From Capniomyces stellatus (taxonomy: Eukaryota > Kickxellomycota > Harpellomycetes > Harpellales > Legeriomycetaceae), in assembly GCA_001661515.1 (NCBI GenBank), contig LUVW01000003.1, forward strand, positions 434,001 to 498,000: a stretch of DNA of 64,000 nucleotides. The letters are read 5' to 3'. Every line of letters begins with the position of its first letter. The stretch's first letter is position 1. This document shows positions 56,788-64,000 of this stretch, one piece after another. The notes below the pieces were generated by a model. That model saw only the letters and a program-made list of their open reading frames with translations. It was not told the DNA's origin and made no database searches. The position numbers were made by a program, and so were the translations under genes.

Positions 56788-59124
56788 TCAATGGTTTATT
56801 CCTAAAAACCCAACTATTATAAGTATGGTACCAAACAAGTATGTCATGTTGAACTGTGTTCCTTTAAATAACACATCACCTAAAATGCTCAAAGGGATCT
56901 AGTAAATAATTAAAAGCAATGTTAAAAAATGATTTTACAATATAGCTGATTCGATAATCTTTTTTTTGCTTTTATATTTATGCTGTGATTCTAGCGATTG
57001 TACAGCCTGGTGCAACTAATAAATTAAACTTACTGTGAACGAAAGCCCAAGCGTGACTGTTAGCGGTGACGTCTAAGAAATGTGATGATGAAATGATGGA
57101 AGGGAGGATATAGTAAAAAAAAAAAATGAGAATGGGATTGGTGTTGATCAACTAACCAAACACAAACACAAGCACAAGCATAAAAGTATGGGGTAATAAT
57201 AAACTAGTATTCTGGACTGACCATCATAACGGCTAAAACCCACAAGTAATCGGACAAACAAGTGCCCACAAGCGCATTGATGACAATCATTAGTTGTAGC
57301 CGGGTAGATCCAGGGAGCTCAAACTTTTCAAGGCCCAAAATATTTAGAATTGAAATTACGGGCCACATGCAAAGCAAACACGTTAGTCCAACACTTCCTA
57401 AAAACAGCAATGGGTCCATTTCTTTGTTTGGACTGCCATCAGCCTGGGGTTCCTCGCCATAATCCTCGTATTCTTCGTCATTGAGAATCCAACTTGATGT
57501 TTCTGTGCTGTCGTATTGAAGCTCGCCTATAATCAAGTTTGTACTGGAGTTGACTCTGGACCCCAGCGGATTTCCTGACCTCCTTTTAAAGTTAAAATCA
57601 TCGCCCATCGTCCATCTTTTTAGCAGAATTGTATATAAACCATAGAGCGCTGCACTGCTTAGTGCCAATAAATTGCCCAGTACCGGTCTATGATCAGGGT
57701 TGATCTTGTTTGGATCTGTTACTTCTTGTGAAGTGATTAGATACACTCCCCAGAAACTAAAAAAAAAATTCAAAAATAAACGTCAAAGAAAGTTCAAAAT
57801 GAAAATGTCAACGCCAAAATACAAAGAAAAATATGTTTTGGTTGATATATTTTCTTTAAACTACAGCCAAGAGTATCAACGACAATGGGTACAAAGTGTT
57901 GATTTGTATAAACTTGACTTGGTCTATTAGCCTACCTTATCAATATCGAAATTACTTTTTTCATTGTTATTATCTCCACCCTTAATATTCCGCCAATAAA
58001 GAGAGTAAATATCCCTGTTTAACACCACAAGAAAAAAAGAAGAAAAAGGCAAGAGCAAGAGCAAGAGCACGGATGTTACTAGAGCTATTTTCTAATATTT
58101 ATACACACAAGCGCTTTGTTTACCCGCGCTATATATGGATGTACGTTCTATTAGCAAATACCTGAAGTGGAGCTTAGAATTGTCGAACTAGAAACCGTTG
58201 TAAACGCCAATGATGAGTTTTGAAATGCCGAAGCAAAGAATCGCAACACGCTGAACTTCATTCCAATGACAACAGTCTACAATTATTCCATCAAAAAAAA
58301 AAAACTATCAGCAACAACTTTGGGAGCAAGGAAAGGTCACGTATCACAAATACGATCATGAATTAAAAGTTGGGTGCAGTCTAGCTGGGTTTGAAATATA
58401 AAAAAATCGGTGGTATTGTGAGTAGTCATGAATCCCATGGACATCATACAGATATTGAAGCCTTACGTTTTTTATTTTTTCAATAGCTTCGTTTCGGTCG
58501 TAATTCCTCAGTAGCGCATTGACAACAGCGGGTGTTGCGGATTTCCTACAATAGACAATAACTTTGAATATTAACAAGCAACCTCAATAAACAGCAGAGT
58601 ATATGATGTTGTGAAAAACTGTGATGAAGCTATAGGTCTATAATTGGATAGAAAAAAAACATCCAGGCCATGTTCATACCTTTTGAAAGAACTCAGATAT
58701 CGTTTCCCATAGTCCCAAAGAAACGGCAGGATGTAAATCACAAAGGTGGAGGTGTTGATGTAGGTAACAAAATAGGGCTTTACATACTTTTCTTCGCCAA
58801 ACAAATACTATTTAGCACCAATTTTGTTTAAAGTATATTTATAGTCGAGGTTGTGCATGCAATACCAATTTGGTATTCAACGAAAAAAAAAATACAAATA
58901 TATATATATATACGCTTTTCTATTAGAAACACGAATTATCTTTTGCTTTTGCTTTTGCTTTTGAAATAGAAATAGAAATAGAAATGAAATAGAAAATGTT
59001 TACTTACGCTAACAAAGAAGGAAGAAGAGACCCATATCAAAACGACACAAAACGTCAATATAACACCTACTCGCTCTCGAGTCAATATCAATTCCGACAT
59101 ACTTTTGTCTTTGCATTCCTCCAT
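56788..59124 (-). CDS. SLC35F5/Thi74-like drug/metabolite-superfamily transporter
   Basis: Eight exons in gene order: 59008-59124, 58680-58807, 58467-58545, 58162-58276, 57936-58014, 57222-57756, 57034-57072 and 56788-56898; 1,203 nt, 400 aa. An alternative start eight codons downstream (MSELIL) is possible. Family landmarks are VVLIWVSSSFF, KPYFVTYINTSTFVIY, NSSLAFTTVSSSTILSSTSG, SSAALYGLYTILLKR, LVGTCLSDYLW, TSPLTVTLGLSFT and IPLSILGD, in the order of SLC35F5 and yeast Thi74/YML018C. About ten membrane helices are expected. Members lie in vacuolar, Golgi or mitochondrial membranes; the cargo is unknown for most. A large acidic loop (residues 200-250, LNDEEYEDYGEEP) separates the two halves. 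The 39-nt exon 7 carries the strongly conserved TSPLTVTLG motif, which supports it. All phases agree. Confidence 0.9.
58941..58986. repeat. two adjacent hexamer repeats (TTTTGC)n and (AAATAG)n
   Basis: Nearly four copies of TTTTGC run directly into nearly four copies of AAATAG, inside intron 1 of the SLC35F-like gene. The same CTTTTG hexamer type recurs at the right end of the window. Confidence 0.9.
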
Positions 59125-60014
59125 GAGACTGGAAACCTTCTTGCTTCAAATACCGTGTCCAAAAGCTAGAATGGTGCCTAGCCGAGATTACTAAACAAGG
59201 CTGGACAGTAAATTCAGCTGTAATTGGTTTATATAAAACTGGTATAGAAAGAGATGTGTAGCAGTCGAGTATGCTGCTATGCTTATGAATATTGCAACAC
59301 TGGCAAAGAAAAATAAAAGAATGAGGGGAATCTATACCCTGTTTAAATACTTAGACTTTTGTGTTGAAAAGAAGAAAAGACGTAAATGTTCATATTATCT
59401 TCTTGTTTTGACAAGTGCGTTTAACTTTTTTTACTTACTTGATTTTTTTTTCAATTTTCCTCCCGAATGATAAAAAGGGCAAAAACTGTTTGAATTTGAG
59501 ATCCGAGGCAATGAAAAAAGGTCAATCAATCAATCACGGGGATATATATATTCCTTAACTTTTTATTCACGCAAAACTATTTGGCGACCATTCCGACTCT
59601 TTTTCTTTTTTCTTCATTTTTTATTCAACGGGAACTTTTAATTTATAGTGTTGTATTTGATTAGATTGACTAGGTTGTTGTAAAACAAGCCAAAGTTTCT
59701 TGAATAAAAGTTAAAGCAAGATGTATATATATATATTGGTAGAAGAGTGTTTTTAAAAACATTGTTGTAGCTGCTGCTGCTATTTTAAAAAAAATAGATA
59801 AATCCAACTAGGCAAGCACCAAAGAAAGAGAAATAAAGAACCAAAGTTTTAATCCCGTCCCCCCCCCCCCCCCACCTATCACACTACCATTAGACCAACA
59901 ATATTTGATAATTTTTAACTAGAGTGTTGGGAAAAAAAAAAAAAGAAAAAAAAGAGTAATCAAACTAAAACAAAACAATTGAACCAAATAAACAAAGAGT
60001 TGGCAATGAGGCAA
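59125..60014. other. intergenic, SLC35F-like upstream / CEF1 downstream
   Basis: Both neighbours are on the minus strand. No gene is seen; a 63-codon plus-strand frame (59279-59470) has no motif. It includes an uninterrupted run of 15 C at 59859-59873 followed by A-rich runs. Confidence 0.45.
59859..59873. repeat. C15 homopolymer
   Basis: Fifteen consecutive C residues stand out in a very AT-rich background, about 140 nt downstream of the CEF1 stop codon (as G15 on the CEF1 coding strand). Its exact length may be a sequencing uncertainty. Confidence 0.9.
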
Positions 60015-62761
<2,747 letters not shown>

Positions 62762-64000
62762 CGCGTTTAAATTATCCTTTTCTAATGTTTATACTCCTCT
62801 CTTTCCTACTTTCTTTTCTACGTTCTTTCGTTTTACTGTTTGTCTTTATATTCGCTATTTTGGTGTTTTACTTGCAAGAATTTTAAAATAACAATGGATA
62901 AGAGCAATTTATATCTATAACATCTAGATCTAATATTGATTGATTCCAAATCTCGTTCAAAAGTCAAGCCCAATTGAAACAAATTCAAATTTAAAAAAAA
63001 AAATACTACTATTCATCCTTCATTTCATTTATTTGACTTTGACTGACTTGTTATTTTTCCTTCATTTTCTTTAAACATTTGTTTTTTTTTGTTTTTTTTT
63101 GCTAATTAAACTAATTTATTAACTCGGACCAGTTTCTTTTTCTAGAGCTTTTATTGGAACATTTATCAATGTTTGGCGTTTCGTCTTCTAACCCTAACTC
63201 TACTTTTACCAATGGATTCAACTATTTCCAATGCTGAATCGACCAATAATCTATATTTACATATATTCACCTTTACTATCATTTCTCTGATCTTTTCAAT
63301 TAAAAAACACTAGTGAATGACACAAACATTCAATTTTTCAAGCAACTCAACATCTCTTCCTTATACGAAATATAATCCCAGGTCGCACCATCCTATTTCC
63401 CTGCACTAGCTATTGCTATTGAATGGAAGAGAAAGAGGAAAAGAAACAGAAAAAGAAACAGGAAGGAGAAGGAGGGGGAGAAACCCAGGTACACTTAACT
63501 GATCCCATTGACGCCCTATTTGCAAGTCGCCATTTGAAATAAGAGAGAACTTGTGTTTAACATGATCAACCTTATTCTAATTTTGGACCTACCGTCGGCG
63601 TCTAAAACCGGAAAAAAATGTATTTATTGATGTCATGCCATTTAACTATCCGACTAATCAACTGGCCTTCAATAGCTTGATCGTTTTATCGATATAAAAT
63701 CAGTTCTACCAACTCTATTGTTTTTTTTCATTTGGATTTGATTATCAGGTCTGTTTTTTTATTAACAGTTAAAGAATTCGAGTTTTACCAAATCAACTCC
63801 AAGTTCAGTAAATTGTGTAATTTGAGACAATCAGGCCATACCTTTATTTCCCTGCATTTTGTAAACTGTTGGATTTGCTTTCCAACTCAAAATCACCAGT
63901 CTTCTCCAGCTTTACAGTTTTGACATAAAGCCAAATACTCAAGTTTTTAGATCCTACAGATCTCGTCTTTTGCCTTTTGCTTTTGCCTTTGCTTTTGCTT
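62762..64000. other. CEF1 upstream region to window edge
   Basis: No gene is seen. It contains the upstream telo-box copy at 63188-63200, a purine-rich AGAAAGAGGAAAAGAAACAG-type tract near 63430-63480, and a degenerate CTTTTG hexamer repeat at 63968-64000 that runs off the window end. Confidence 0.5.
63968..64000. repeat. degenerate CTTTTG hexamer repeat
   Basis: Five or six imperfect copies of CTTTTG/CCTTTG run to the end of the window, so the full length is not visible. The unit resembles the repeat at 58941-58963. Confidence 0.85.

Overview
The window looks like a piece of nuclear chromosome from an AT-rich, intron-rich fungus. Its genes are eukaryotic and interrupted by short GT-AG introns, mostly gtaag/gtaa donors and tag acceptors, often 40-150 nt long. 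TAA, TAG and TGA all act as stops. The gene set (haspin, Cef1/CDC5, Dot1, Trm7, CASP/Coy1, Tvp38, Sde2, TXNL1, a Ksp1/Ran1-type kinase, a GH20 hexosaminidase, a stand-alone phosphoribosylanthranilate isomerase and a WW-MyTH4-RhoGAP protein) fits a fungus. The strong AT bias and the animal-like WW-MyTH4-RhoGAP architecture suggest an early-diverging lineage rather than Dikarya, for example Kickxellomycotina/Harpellales; that placement is inference.

Layout. 1-8 kb: a tandem array of four alpha/beta-hydrolase (HSL/GDXG-type) copies on the + strand: two with one intron, one intronless, one decayed pseudogene. 8.4-12.5 kb: TXNL1 (10 exons) and SDE2 on the - strand. 12.5-16.5 kb: no gene seen. 16.6-19.8 kb: a secreted beta-hexosaminidase and TRP1-type isomerase, both +. 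20.2-28.1 kb: haspin kinase, an unrecognised 4-exon gene and TVP38, all -. 28.1-35.0 kb: a 6.8 kb gene-poor, A-rich stretch with minisatellites and a possible SINE relic. 35.0-39.0 kb: a large intronless Ksp1/Ran1-like kinase (+). 39.4-49.9 kb: CASP/COY1 (14 exons), DOT1 (6 exons) and TRM7 (8 exons), all -. 52.1-56.4 kb: an uncertain small membrane-protein locus (-) and the 8-exon WW-MyTH4-RhoGAP gene (+). 56.8-62.8 kb: an SLC35F5-like transporter and CEF1, both -.

There is no operon logic. Genes work in separate processes: nuclear (Sde2, Cef1, haspin, Dot1), translation (Trm7), Golgi/vesicle (CASP, Tvp38), signalling (Ksp1-like, RhoGAP), and metabolism or secretion (hydrolases, GH20, Trp1). 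Exon models were built by hand from conserved protein sequence and splice signals. For every spliced gene given a CDS with a stated length the exon lengths sum to a whole number of codons ending at a stop, which supports the models but does not replace RNA data.

The best leads are the hydrolase array (a paralogue with exact intron loss beside a pseudogene that keeps the intron donor), very small exons in TXNL1 and TVP38, an unknown gene whose two in-frame introns would add hydrophobic ends if retained, a possible tRNA-derived SINE relic, and a 14-bp TATA motif shared by two intronless genes. I saw no clearly new multi-gene system.
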